NCBI GenBank assembly: GCA_914767885.1 | Contig: CAJZBQ010000024.1 | Location: forward strand, 806,001-870,000 | Length of the DNA: 64,000 nucleotides | Source of the DNA: Blepharisma stoltei | Taxonomy: Eukaryota > Ciliophora > Heterotrichea > Heterotrichida > Blepharismidae | Reading direction: 5' to 3' | Part shown: one piece after another, positions 1 to 9,560 of the stretch | Position numbering within the stretch: the first letter of the stretch is position 1 | Layout: the number at the start of each line of letters is the position of its first letter | Notes under the pieces: generated by a model | What the model saw: only the letters and a program-made list of their open reading frames with translations | Database searches by the model: none | What the model was told of the DNA's origin: nothing | Program-made: the position numbers and the translations under genes

Positions 1-1518
1 TTCAGTAAATCTGTATGTAAAGCTTATGACAATGGAGATTGTGACATCTCTTTTAGGTGCAAAAATTGTGAAGTGTTAAGCTACGCACAAATTTCATATG
101 CCATGAATAACCAAAACGGTTATGTCTCAGGTTTTTCTGTCAATGTAACAGCTTCTTCTTCAATTCCTAATGAAAAAAGCAGCTACAAGACAACTATTGA
201 GCCATCTAAAAATTTTGTGTTTATGGGAACAGTCCCATCTGTAGTTTATTTTTATACAATTCCTTCGGTAGCATTTATTTAGTATTACTCACTCCCCCCC
301 CTTTAAATTGGAACTAAAATTTTGTTTCAATTTAAAGGGGGGTTAATTTTTTTTTTAAAAAAAATATCAATATAAAATTTTTTATAAAAAATATACAAAT
401 TTTAAAAAAAAAAAAATTCAAAAACTTATCGAATTAGATCAATAAATTTGTTTAATAAAACGCTATTTACTCTTTATCCTTTAAAAAAAAGCAAGATATA
501 ACTAAATTTTTATTATTAGTTAATACGCCACTATTAATTGGTATCAAAATTATTTACACAAAAATTATTATTTTTATTGATAAAAAAAATTAAAAAAAGC
601 AAAATTTTGGAAAATTTATCGATCAAAGTGCTAATTTTGTTTAAATAAGATTTATTTATACTCTATTCTTTAAAATAAAGCAAGAAATAAGTAAATTTTG
701 AAATTTTATAAAGAATTCCTATTGAATTTATATCAAAACTATCCAAATAAAAAATATCATTTTTATCAAAAAAAAACAAAAATTTTTAAAAAAAAAATAA
801 ATTTTTTTTTAAAATTTAGCAATTAAGGATAATAAATTTATTTAAATAAGATGCTCTTTATACTTTTTTCTTTAAAAAAGAGCAAGATATAACTAAATTT
901 TTAATTTTAGTTTAAGAAGAAACATTTAACTTATATCAAAACTTTTAGATAAAAATTATATATAATTTTTTTATTATAAAATTAAATTTTGTTCCAATTT
1001 AAAGGGGGGTTAATTTACCAAAAAAGTGGAAAATTTTACCTATATTTTGTTCCAATTTAAAGGGGGGGGAGTCAGAACCCCAAACTGATAAAAATCAGAC
1101 AGGATATCATATGTCCTTAAAGCAAGCATCAGAAAAAGGATCAGAGTATCAAGCATTTGAGTAAAATTTACGCAGGCTTGGTTTAGCATTTAATTCATAC
1201 TTAAATATTAAGTTTGACATCGGAACGAATGGACTTGTGACAACGAGAAATGTCCGCCAAACATGGATTATTTTAATTACTACACTTTTAGGGTCTGTTT
1301 TTGGAATTATGGGAAGTATTGGAGGGATAATGAAGCTAGCTGAGAAGAGATGGACTGAAATTAAAAATAAAGTGAACAATAAAGCAGCTTTAATAAAAGC
1401 TGAAGAAAACTCAAATGCCATATCTAGCTCATATGAAAGTCCATACAGCTTTGAAGATATTTCACCTTTGCCATCAACTCCTGAAAAATCTCCATCAATG
1501 AAGTATTTGATAATTTAA
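1..1518 (+). CDS. C-terminal part of a membrane protein, interrupted by a MITE
   Basis: The frame is open from the window edge, so the 5' end is missing. The first part is an extracellular-looking, cysteine-rich stretch (CKAYDNGDC and RCKNCE near residues 6-25). It breaks at a MITE at about 287-1073 and resumes at base 1072 with SEPQTDKNQTGYHMSLKQ. A 15-nt intron, GTAAAATTTACGCAG at 1161-1175, removes an in-frame stop. The last exon has one strong membrane segment (WIILITTLLGSVFGIMGSIG) followed by a basic, serine-rich cytoplasmic tail. This suggests a type I surface protein with one C-terminal membrane anchor. I do not recognise the family. Confidence 0.6.
287..1073. mobile_element. MITE family B (TTACTC..CCCTTTAAATTGGAAC ends), about 0.79 kb
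   Basis: The left end reads TTACTCACTCCCCCCCC then TTTAAATTGGAAC; the right end is the inverse, GTTCCAATTTAAAGGGGGGGGAGT. A second inverted copy of the terminal motif lies close to each end (about 327-345 and 985-1010), so four copies are present. The interior is very AT-rich and has no reading frame. It lies inside a coding region, so it is expected to be eliminated before expression. The right TA appears mutated (GAGTCA where other copies have GAGTTA or GAGTAA). Confidence 0.8.
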
Positions 1519-1690
1519 TAACTAATCAATAATATGGTAAAAGAAATATGTGAAATTTCAAATAGAAGAAATTGAGATTTGTTTCATTATTTTATTTATG
1601 CAAAATTATGTCTTTAAAAGTTAATATTTAAATTTATTAAAATTTTTAAAAATCAAAGCTTTGGCAATAAATTAAAATTAATCAAAATCG

Positions 1691-2536
1691 TTATTCAAAT
1701 CCAATTGGCCTTAAATACATCAAAAAATCACTTTTAGATCTTGTGTGCCCATATGATTTTCACAGCATTGAATTTTTCAAAGGATTTTGCAGCACTTTTT
1801 TGCTGTTCTCCATTGTTTTTCTTATTTCATCGTTTAATTCTTCGATCTTTTTGTCAGCATATTTCTCGTTTTCTCTATCCTTATCCTTATGCTTTAATAC
1901 AGACCCAAGCTCACAGCAACTTTCAAAAAAACTATTTCCAGCTGAAATTTCAGATGCTTGCAGATCTGAGCCTCGAGTTATTTCATAGGTATTTAATGTA
2001 TCATATTCTGTTTGTGTGCTTTTAACAGAATTTAGATTTTTTGTATGATAAAGAATCAAAAAATCGTTAATGAACTCTAGTAAAGAATTGAAGGCTTCTT
2101 CATACTTGTAATTTCTAATTAATTCGGTGTATAGTGTATAGGCTCCTATTCGTTTCAGGAACAATTGATTTAAATTGTGCTCGTTCCTGATCTGCTTTAT
2201 GAGTGTACCAACATTTTCTTGGATTTTTTCATTGAATTTGGGAAGGTTTTGGCTTTTCTTTAAATGCTTCTATGTAAATTTTACTGAAAGCTCGGTGCAC
2301 TCTTTTATAGCATTTTCTAGGTTTTTTGTTAAGTTTTGGTTTTCTGCCATAAAGGCATCTCTAAATAATGGATACTTTTCTTTCAATAGCTCACGGACGG
2401 CTTTTTTCAGCTGTGAATTTTGTATTGTTAGCTCTTCTATTTTTAATTTTTTCAGCTTTATTTCATTTGAAAAATGTTTTAGCTTGCTTTCTTGCAATTC
2501 GTAAGCTTTAAGCAATGTTTCTATCTTATTTTCCAT
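1691..2536 (-). CDS. Coiled-coil protein, unknown function
   Basis: The reading frame starts at MENKIETLL and is split by a 15-nt intron, GTAAAATTTACATAG on the minus strand at 2270-2284. An in-frame UGA (Trp) lies near the C-terminus (NSML-W-KSYG), and the gene ends in TAA at 1691. The product is 276 aa. The first 90 residues are predicted coiled coil (EIKLKKLKIEELTIQNSQLKK), followed by an acidic/basic helical region and a second coiled coil (KYADKKIEELNDEIRKTMENS). An upstream ATG at 2713 is in frame and would add 59 residues, but that stretch is AT-rich and less convincing. No family is recognised. Confidence 0.7.
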
Positions 2537-2723
2537 GATTTTATCGGAAACAAAATAATAAATAATTTTAAAATGGAAATTAATAGGTAAATTAGGCTCA
2601 ATTAAGCTATTAAAAGCGATGTGATATTGGCTTTGGACGTTTATTTCATAATATTTATAATTCTCAATCACTTTATTATTTATGTTTAGCATACTTAGCT
2701 GATTTTTTTGCATTTAAACTAAG

Positions 2724-2879
2724 GCCGTCGAAGCCGGCAACACTTGCCCCTAGGCGCACCTTGGTGAACGAAACGGACCGGCCCAGAGGTCTGTGGGCCC
2801 GATGCGACGAAAGGCGAGCAGAGGTCTGGGCTCTGCCAACCCCGTAGTGGACGTTAAGCGTTATAAGTAGTAAGTTAAG
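2724..2879 (+). mobile_element. 5'-truncated retroposon (same family as 45796-46334)
   Basis: The 156-bp GC-rich insert is flanked by a perfect 17-bp duplication, TTTGCATTTAAACTAAG (2707-2723 and 2880-2896). Its sequence (GGGCCCGATGCGACGAAAGG, then CCCGTAGTGGACGTTAAGCG) matches the 3' third of the element in the fumarylacetoacetase gene, with a tail of AAGT-like repeats. Loss of the 5' part with the 3' end kept is the mark of target-primed reverse transcription. It lies just upstream of the coiled-coil gene. Confidence 0.8.
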
Positions 2880-3001
2880 TTTGCATTTAAACTAAGAATT
2901 TATTCCAAAAATGAAAAATACACCTTCTTTAGCTTTGAAGGATCAATGCCAATCCAATTAAGCTCAAATGCAAAATCTCATAATTTTATTTATTTATAAA
3001 T

Positions 3002-4094
3002 ATGGGTGATAATTCTATGAAATATATCGCGTTCGCTGGAATAGTCACAGCACTAATTATAGCTAATGAAGAAATTATCAGGAAAAAGCTTAAAGGTTTA
3101 ATTGGGTGGCTGAAAGAAGGTTAGGTTAGGTTTAAGATGTGTATTTATAGTCCCTACTTCCATGCGTGGCATTCCTCCGCGCTCCTTGAGGAGCCGTGCT
3201 GGCACGAGCGAAAAGAATGGACTTCCATCACTGGTTTCTCTGATCCCAGGCCGAAACCTCTGGTTTCTCGGTAGTGGGTTGCCCTATTGAGTCGTCAGCC
3301 GACTGTTGCTGAGCACCACCATTTCCAACTCAGCCTTCCGCCCCGAATTACGCCAGTCTTTGCCTCCGGTTGGCCAGATCGCCCTCGTAAGAGGACCCCT
3401 TTTTAACTGGAGAGACTTGTGCCCTTTGAGATCCCCAAGTCTAGCTTCGCCTCCCTCTTTCCGGATCATCTCCAAGAAAGAACTCAACCCCTTGCGGGAT
3501 TCGGGGCTAAGCCACCAAGTAGCCTAGGCAGGTAAATCACCCTGCCTCTTTCGGACACCGAGTCTGGGCCTCGGCGCTACTGGCAAAAAGAATGCGAAAA
3601 ACTGCTGCCCGGGTCGAGTCCCAAAATCAGCGGAAATTGGGCTGGGCCTCTCGCCTCGAGGCTAACTCTTCCCTTGAGTAGCTCTCCGCATCCAAAAACC
3701 ATGTCCGGTATACATAAGGACATCCGCCACGGAAGGACGGGTCGCTCGTCTCCGGCCATTTTATGTATATGGGTGGCTGAAAGAAAAAATGAGTAAAGAA
3801 AAAGTATATGTTCCTAATGATATAAGGGAAAATCCAGAAAATGACATAGAAGTAGAAGGGATGGAGGCATTATTATGCCCGATATCGCATGAGCTGATGA
3901 GAAATCCTGTGATTACTCCATATGGGCATTGTTTTGAAAAATCACAAATAGAAGCTTGGCTGGACTTACATAATTACTGCCCACTAACCCGACAAAAATT
4001 AACAAAAAAGCAGCTAAGGCCTTGCTATACGTTGAAATATGCGGTTGAGCAGTATATTCGCCTACAAGAAAAGCTAAACTTGAACAATAATTAA
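3002..4094 (+). CDS. U-box E3 ubiquitin ligase, membrane-anchored, split by a retroposon
   Basis: Two coding segments, 3002-3118 and 3786-4094 (counting the target copy once), join exactly across the insert to give a 141-aa protein. The N-terminus has one membrane segment (YIAFAGIVTALIIA). The second half is a U-box: CPISHELMRNPVITPYGHCF, then AWLDLHNYCPLTRQ and YAVEQYI. U-boxes recruit ubiquitin-charged E2 enzymes and need no zinc. The small size and N-terminal anchor suggest a ligase on an organelle membrane; the substrate is unknown. Confidence 0.8.
3119..3769 (-). mobile_element. SINE/LINE-like retroposon, family S1, in the U-box gene
   Basis: The 651-bp GC-rich insert is flanked by a 16-bp duplication, TGGGTGGCTGAAAGAA (3103-3118, 3770-3785). 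Read on the minus strand it begins TATACATAAAATGGCC and ends in short TAACC-type repeats (GGTTAGGTTAGG on the plus strand). The element at 25607-26252 is a second copy in the opposite orientation. I see no long reading frame, so it is probably non-autonomous. Confidence 0.85.
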
Positions 4095-4305
4095 CCTTCT
4101 ATAATAGCTAAAATCATTGACATTTTAATAAATTTTAAAGAATAAAATCTATTTTATTTAATTTATTATATTTTTAAATAATTATATCTATTAATGCTAT
4201 TTTATATATTTAGTAATGACTACACTGCTAAAATCTCTAATTTAAATTTCATTGCATTTAGAAGCATATTAATTTTAAGGTTTTTGTAAACGGAAACTAT
4301 CATAA

Positions 4306-5184
4306 ATGTCAAAAAATTACCAAAATCCATCAACAGCTTCTAACCAAAAACAGTCAAAAATTCTATTTTCTGATAGTGAATCCAGCTCATCTCCTGGTGA
4401 TTCTTTTATCCACGAAGAATCCTCAATTTCTCATCAGTTATCCCCAAAGTTCCAGCAAAGCGAAATCGGTGAAGAAATTCAAAGATCGATAACCCTAATT
4501 GCCTCAGCCCTTAAAAAAAGCAAAGTTCCCTATTCACAGCCTGATTTGTATGATGGTGACATTCGAAAAACCCTTAACTCGCTGAATTATTTTGTATCAA
4601 CTATATGTAGTGAATACCTATATGCAATAAACAAAATTAATGCTGAGGCCTCATTAAATAAAATTGACTCATATAAGCAGCCGAAAATTGAAGAATTAAG
4701 GATCGCTAATGACAAGGTAAAAGACAAAGACAAAATTGATGAAGTTGGCGTGACTGTTGTTAAAAAAGGCCAGTCAGATATTATGGCGAGACTATTTAAA
4801 TTGCCAAAACAAGGATTAATGCTGACACATGAAGACTGTAAAGAATTTTCCTCACTTATTATAGGCGCTATGAGGGACTCTGGAACTGCTGAGTTGCGAG
4901 AACAAATTGTGTATTTACAAGAAAAAGCTGTGAAATTTGGGAAATTGCTAAGTTTGACTAGAGCACAGCTTAGGAAAAAAGAAGATCAAGTCGATCAACT
5001 TTTACAGGCAAATAAAAATTTAAATCAGATGTAAATCATATATAGAATTTCAAATCTCCAAGACAAAGTAGATGATAGATATTCCCCAGACCAAGAAATC
5101 TTCATAACTGATTTATCACCAAATAAGCAGCATTCTCACGAGACTTCAAGCACCCAGAGTGAAGCAGTCTTTATAAACCCTTAA
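4306..5184 (+). CDS. Coiled-coil protein, unknown function
   Basis: ATG at 4306. A 15-nt intron, GTAAATCATATATAG at 5031-5045, removes a stop and adds a 46-residue C-terminal exon ending in TAA at 5184. The product is 287 aa. The first 60 residues are Ser/Gln-rich and probably disordered; the middle has a helical block; residues about 195-255 form a coiled coil (LREQIVYLQEKAVKFGKLL..LRKKEDQVDQLLQANKNL). It may be a ciliary or basal-body component, but this is only inferred from composition. Confidence 0.75.
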
Positions 5185-5225
5185 TATTAATGAAATTAAT
5201 ACAATTTTTCCAAGAAATTAAAATT

Positions 5226-6092
5226 TTATAAAGTCCTTCTCTTTTTAGCTGTGTTCATATAAGGTCTTGATACCCATTCGACTTGTGCTTGAGGCAAATC
5301 GACAGTTCCTAATGAAATTTGGTACAATTTCATTATAAATCTCGGCCCAATTTCTTCTAAAGCTACTGTCTTATAATCTTCTTTGTTATAAACGTGATTT
5401 CTAAAGATAATATAGTCTTCTTGGTTCACAAAGCTTATAACTCTTTTACTGTCTAGCTTAGGCACTGGAAATAAGTATTTTAGTACATCAGAAACCCTAT
5501 CCCCTATATTGCTTTGAAAATTATGAAAAATCAAATGTGGGTACTCCTCCGACATCGTGTCCAGTTGTGTCTTCAAATCATGCCGAAGCACCACATTAGC
5601 CAATGCAAAATAAGCAGTAGGGCCACTTGGCATATGCGAAATAATCATCCCATCAGGCTTTCCTCTGTGCTCGTGTAGTATAATTAAATCAGTGAAATTA
5701 TATTTTTGAGCAATTTCTACCAAATCTTTTATCACATAATTTCCACGATTTGTACGGGTGGTATTCGGGATCACGATTTTTAGCTCTTTTAAAAACTGCA
5801 TAAGGCGAGAACTTGGCCTTCTTGATGTGGTCATCAGGATTTTAGGCTCAATTGCCCCTGCGTCTGCGTATTCGTCGTCCATATGGTTTCGAGGAATTGC
5901 AGTATTGATGTCTTCAAGCTCGATTTCGTTGCGCAGTTTGGCTTCTTCGTGGCGGAGCTCTGTGGGGATTGATTTGTGTTCTTCAAATGCTTCTTTTATT
6001 TTTTGCTTTTTGAGAGACTTGGATTGTTCTTGGTGCTCAAGACTTTTCTTATAGAGATACTCTTTTCTTAGTCTCACATTTTTTCGAAGCAT
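5226..6092 (-). CDS. IMP4: U3 small nucleolar ribonucleoprotein IMP4
   Basis: This uninterrupted 288-aa frame matches the usual IMP4 length. A basic N-terminal helix (MLRKNVRLRKEYLYKKSLE) leads into a Brix domain from about residue 83 (PKILMTTSRRPSSRLMQFLKEL), with TDLIILHEHRGKPDGMIISH and a C-terminal PRFIMKLYQISLGT. IMP4 joins MPP10 and IMP3 in the small-subunit processome and promotes U3 snoRNA pairing with pre-rRNA in the nucleolus. It has no introns or inserts, unlike most neighbours. Confidence 0.95.
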   Translation of the reverse strand: MLRKNVRLRKEYLYKKSLEHQEQSKSLKKQKIKEAFEEHKSIPTELRHEEAKLRNEIELEDINTAIPRNHMDDEYADAGAIEPKILMTTSRRPSSRLMQFLKELKIVIPNTTRTNRGNYVIKDLVEIAQKYNFTDLIILHEHRGKPDGMIISHMPSGPTAYFALANVVLRHDLKTQLDTMSEEYPHLIFHNFQSNIGDRVSDVLKYLFPVPKLDSKRVISFVNQEDYIIFRNHVYNKEDYKTVALEEIGPRFIMKLYQISLGTVDLPQAQVEWVSRPYMNTAKKRRTL

Positions 6093-6193
6093 TTTATGAT
6101 AATTAAGTTAAGTTATAATTTTTAAGGGAAATTGTAATAAATTTAATTGGAAAATATCAAAAATTAATTAGAGGGATTATTTAATTAAGTTAA

Positions 6194-8570
6194 TTAGCAA
6201 AATCTAAAGTCTCTGAAATCACTTTTCCCGAGTGCGATTACCCGAAATCCAATTTCTCTTAATGCGGAGTGGTTTAATAGGTTTCTCCCATCAAAAATAT
6301 ATGCAGGTTTCAGCATATCTTGGAACATCCTAGTATAATCAAAGTCTTTAAAACAATCCCACTCAGTAAGCACTAAAATTGCACTTGAGTTTTTTACTGC
6401 TTCATATGGGTTGGTTTCAGTAATTAAGTGTTTATCAGCTGATATAAAATCTAAAAATTTGTGTAAATTCATCTCATTTAGCATCATTTGTCTAGTGACC
6501 TTTGGGTCATACACATGGATTATCGCTCCTTCTTCTATACCATTTTTGCTCTAATTGTTATTATTTAATTCAAAATTTACCTTAACAATTATTAATTTAT
6601 TTTTTATTTATTAAGAAATCCATTTATTCTAGCATAATAAAGTACTTGCCACATAGCAGGCAGCAGTTTCCCTTGTATCACCAGTATTTTTCTTATAAGC
6701 GAACCCAAACATCGCTATATGTTTATTTTTCAATGTATTATTCATCGAGGTAATAATGCATTTGGTGAACCTATTCCTCTGAAACTCATTCATTATAATT
6801 ACTTGTCTTCAGTAATTAGCTACATCAGTAAGCCCAATGCTTTCACAGATATATACTAAACACAGCACGTCTTTGGTAAAGCATGATCCTCCAAATCCTA
6901 CACTTGTCCTGAGGAATTTGTTTCCTATTCTTTCATCTGTTCCTATTACTGTTGAAACTTCGTCTATATCTGCTCCAACTCTTTCACAAACAGCGCTTAT
7001 GCTGTTTATAGAAGAAATTCTTTGGGCTAGCATAGCATTACTACAAAGTTTGGATAATTCAGAAGGACACGTATGAAAATGGAGTGGAGAAACAACCTGT
7101 CCTCTTAGCATCTAAAGCTAGACGGGAGATTGGGACTTTGTGAAAGGAATAGCAATGTGTGGGCGTATCGGCAGGTTTTACTTGGTGATGGAGTGCAATA
7201 TTGGGCTGACCGACTGCACCTTGGAAGTTGGAAAGGGATAGCCCAACAAAGCTAGAAGGCGTTCTTTTGGCCATCTGGCCATTTTTCAAGCACGATGCCG
7301 AAGTTTCACCTCGAATTGCACTTTTCATCCTGACAGAAAGTTCACTTTTTGAATTTTTTAACCCCGTTGACGTATGGCACTTTAACCCGCGTCTTTTCCT
7401 CCGGTTGTGGTTCAAGCACTCATCCGGAGGAAGCAGCATAGGAATTAGGCTATGAAATCAGACAGACAAGTATGGGGATTGCACGATGCAAGGAATGTGA
7501 AAAGCATTTGCTGGCTATAAGCTTCTTTATAATAATTTAAGCTAAGCTATTGGCTAATTCAGAAGACCATAAGCTTGTAGTCAAAATTTTAGTCCTTGGG
7601 ACCCATCTTGCATAGAGATTTGCCAGCTTCCTCATCTCTGTGAGCAAACAAAAAATTATATGCTCACAGGGTTTAATTTTTTTGTTGAAATTTAAAAAAC
7701 TCCCAATTCGCAAAAATTGAGAGTAAAAATTAATTGAATTTGCAAAATTTATGTTTTATTAAAATTCAATAGAATTAGCTAGAGATTTCGTTATATTATT
7801 TATTATTATATATACAAAATTTTTTGGCTCACGGAGTATGTGCTTTTACTCAAAATAGGGACTTTTCTAAACGATTTTGTTCGCTCACGGAGGGGGGGAA
7901 TAAGGTTTCGATGGCTTCTTCGTTTTTTCCACCTATAAGAACTCTGCTTGGGTTTAATAAATCGTTAACAGCAGTACCTTCAGCGAGAAATTCGGGGTTC
8001 GAAAGAACTGAAAAATCAAGTCCAGGGGCATTATGGGTCAAAATCTGTTCAATAATTTCAGCAGTTCTTACAGCGACTGTGGATTTTTCTACGATGATTT
8101 TTTTATCTGTGCAATCCTTTAATACTGATGCAATTGATCTCACTGAGCTTTCTACTCTTTTTTATTATAAATAACCATTTTATTTAATAAAATATTATTA
8201 TTTATATATAAAAAATAGATATAAGCAGCATTTAGATAATAAGTAATAAATAAGTCAAATCAAAAGCGCAGCCTGCACCTTCTCCGTAAGTCTTTGTAGG
8301 AGTATTAACGCAGATAAAAATTATGTTGGAATTTTTGATTTCGTTAGAAACATCGTTTGAAAAAGATAAATTTCGGCCACGACAATTTTGAACTATTTCA
8401 AGGAGGCATGATTCATAAATTGGAAGTTCATTAGAATTTCAACGAGAAATTTTCTCGGGATCGAGATCAAGGCAGGATATTTGAAGATCTGGGCATTTAT
8501 AAGCAAAAACAGCCATAGTGGGACCACCTACAAACCCTGCTCCTATGCATGAAATTTTATGAACTTCCAT
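6194..8570 (-). CDS. UGDH: UDP-glucose 6-dehydrogenase, interrupted four times
   Basis: The enzyme oxidises UDP-glucose to UDP-glucuronate with two NAD+. The N-terminus ([20 protein letters not shown]) is the NAD-binding fold; [15 protein letters not shown] and [10 protein letters not shown] follow; the catalytic loop is [13 protein letters not shown] with its cysteine; the end has [12 protein letters not shown] and [15 protein letters not shown] lies at three conserved Trp positions (SRWNS, ANYWRQV and LYARW context in the family; two are TGA, and the third W in EWD is TGG). Removing an IES (8155-8248), a MITE (7633-7900), a retroposon (7067-7549 plus one target copy) and an IES (6538-6636) leaves a 471-aa frame that aligns without gaps at [13 protein letters not shown]. 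Confidence 0.93.
6538..6636. other. Short IES in the UGDH gene, about 99 bp
   Basis: The AT-rich segment between two TA dinucleotides contains stops in all useful frames. Its removal, keeping one TA, joins CYVASTLL to [13 protein letters not shown], which is the contiguous order in other UGDH proteins. Confidence 0.75.
7067..7549 (+). mobile_element. Retroposon, family S3, in the UGDH gene
   Basis: The 483-bp insert is flanked by a 17-bp duplication with one mismatch, TTGG(A/C)TAATTCAGAAG. The head reads GTATGAAAATGGAGTGG and the tail is AT-rich. It shares GCAATATNGGGYTGACCGAC with the element at 27333-27872 and CCTGYCCTCTTAGC with that at 51780-52261. The duplication contains TA, so TA-to-TA excision would restore the gene exactly. 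Confidence 0.8.
7633..7900. mobile_element. Diverged MITE family A in the UGDH gene
   Basis: The right end, TTGTTCGCTCACGGAGGGGGGG, and an inner GGCTCACGGAG copy match family A. The left end is decayed (CTCATCTCTGTGAGCAAAC, no C-tract). Removing 268 bp joins AIETL to [13 protein letters not shown], the order expected for UGDH. Decay of the left end suggests an older insertion. Confidence 0.75.
8155..8248. other. Short IES in the UGDH gene, about 94 bp
   Basis: The AT-rich, TA-bounded segment separates CAFDLTYL from [14 protein letters not shown]. Removing it gives the family order DLxYIE. The end nearest the gene start could use either of two adjacent TTA codons. Confidence 0.7.
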
Positions 8571-8955
8571 TTATATTTAAAATGAAAAAAATTAGAAATC
8601 GTATGGATTTGAGTCAATTAAGGCAAAATATTCAGAATTAATTGAAATTTATATGCAAAAAGAATTAATATTAAGATTAATATTTTTTTGGTAAATAAAA
8701 TACAATTAAATCAGCATAGTATAATAAAAGCCTATCTAATTTTTTTATAAAATAAATTTATTTAGTCATATAATTAAGAAAATAAAGTTAAAACATTAAA
8801 ACATATGTTGAAAACTGTATTATTCATAAACATTTCGCATATTTATAAATTATTTCTTCAATTAATTTATATTCTTTTAGTATCTATGTGAATTTAAACA
8901 CTTATAGCAGCAATTTATATTATGAATTTATATCCATTAATTGAAATTATCTGAT

Positions 8956-9205
8956 TAAATTTAAGTTTAAATTGAGGATAACTCTTCATGTCCCGTACAT
9001 CTTGGTCAGCTCTGAATAACAGTAGGTGGGTTGGCCTATCAAAGTGTTTCTGTCCCCAAGCCCCTTATGGCCCCTCTGATCTACACCAGACACGGTGTAG
9101 ACTCATTTTCTTGAGCCGAAACTCTCAAAAAGTCATGAATTTCTCTCACAGAGCCCAGATGTAAGAACTAAGCCCCACCCCTAACTGGCATTTTTAATTG
9201 TGTTT
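8956..9205 (-). mobile_element. Retroposon, family S4 (about 250 bp), intergenic
   Basis: Read on the minus strand the head is AATTAAAAATGCCAGTTAGG. The body resembles the element at 19110-19357 (shared ACTCTCAARAARTC and ATTTCTCTCA). Short flanking repeats TTATCTGAT (8947-8955, 9206-9214) are a possible target duplication. It lies between divergently placed UGDH and the glutaredoxin-like gene, directly before the latter's start codon. Confidence 0.65.
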
Positions 9206-9218
9206 TTATCTGATAATT

Positions 9219-9560
9219 ATGAATTTTTTTAAGCTTCGCAGATTTTTTGGAGCTGCTAAAGATTATTCTTCCGTCATTTCAGGGCATTCAAAAGCTCATC
9301 CTATTTTGCTATACTCACGTTCAGATTCTCAGCAAAGTGCTAGAGCAAAATCTTTGTTATCTGAACATAAATTATCACCATTTGTGATTGAAATAGATAA
9401 GGAAGAAGATCCAAAATCTTTTAGAGAAGCTCTTAAAGAAGCAACAAACTTAACAAGAATTCCGATAATTTTTGTTCGAGGAAAGCCAATTGGTGGCTTA
9501 GGAGATCTTCGGAAAAAATTGAAGAATGGAGAGATACAGTCTGAACTGAAAGACAAATAA
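9219..9560 (+). CDS. Glutaredoxin-like protein without active-site cysteines
   Basis: The ATG at 9219 gives 113 aa; an upstream in-frame TTG at 9198 is less likely. The fold is glutaredoxin: PILLYSRSD at the first strand, TRIPIIFVRGKPIGG with the cis-proline and GG motif that bind glutathione. The CPYC site is replaced by SQQS, so both redox cysteines are serine, and the usual GGCDD cysteine is Leu. It could bind glutathione or act structurally but should not catalyse thiol exchange. A basic N-terminal stretch (FFKLRRFFGAAK) could be a mitochondrial targeting signal. Confidence 0.75.
   Translation: MNFFKLRRFFGAAKDYSSVISGHSKAHPILLYSRSDSQQSARAKSLLSEHKLSPFVIEIDKEEDPKSFREALKEATNLTRIPIIFVRGKPIGGLGDLRKKLKNGEIQSELKDK

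Noticed and set aside
3121-3135. GGTTAGGTTAGG as telomeric repeats.
   Set aside because: Only two units, located inside an element next to a target duplication; it corresponds to the retroposon tail. C-tracts at MITE ends are likewise terminal repeats, not telomeres.
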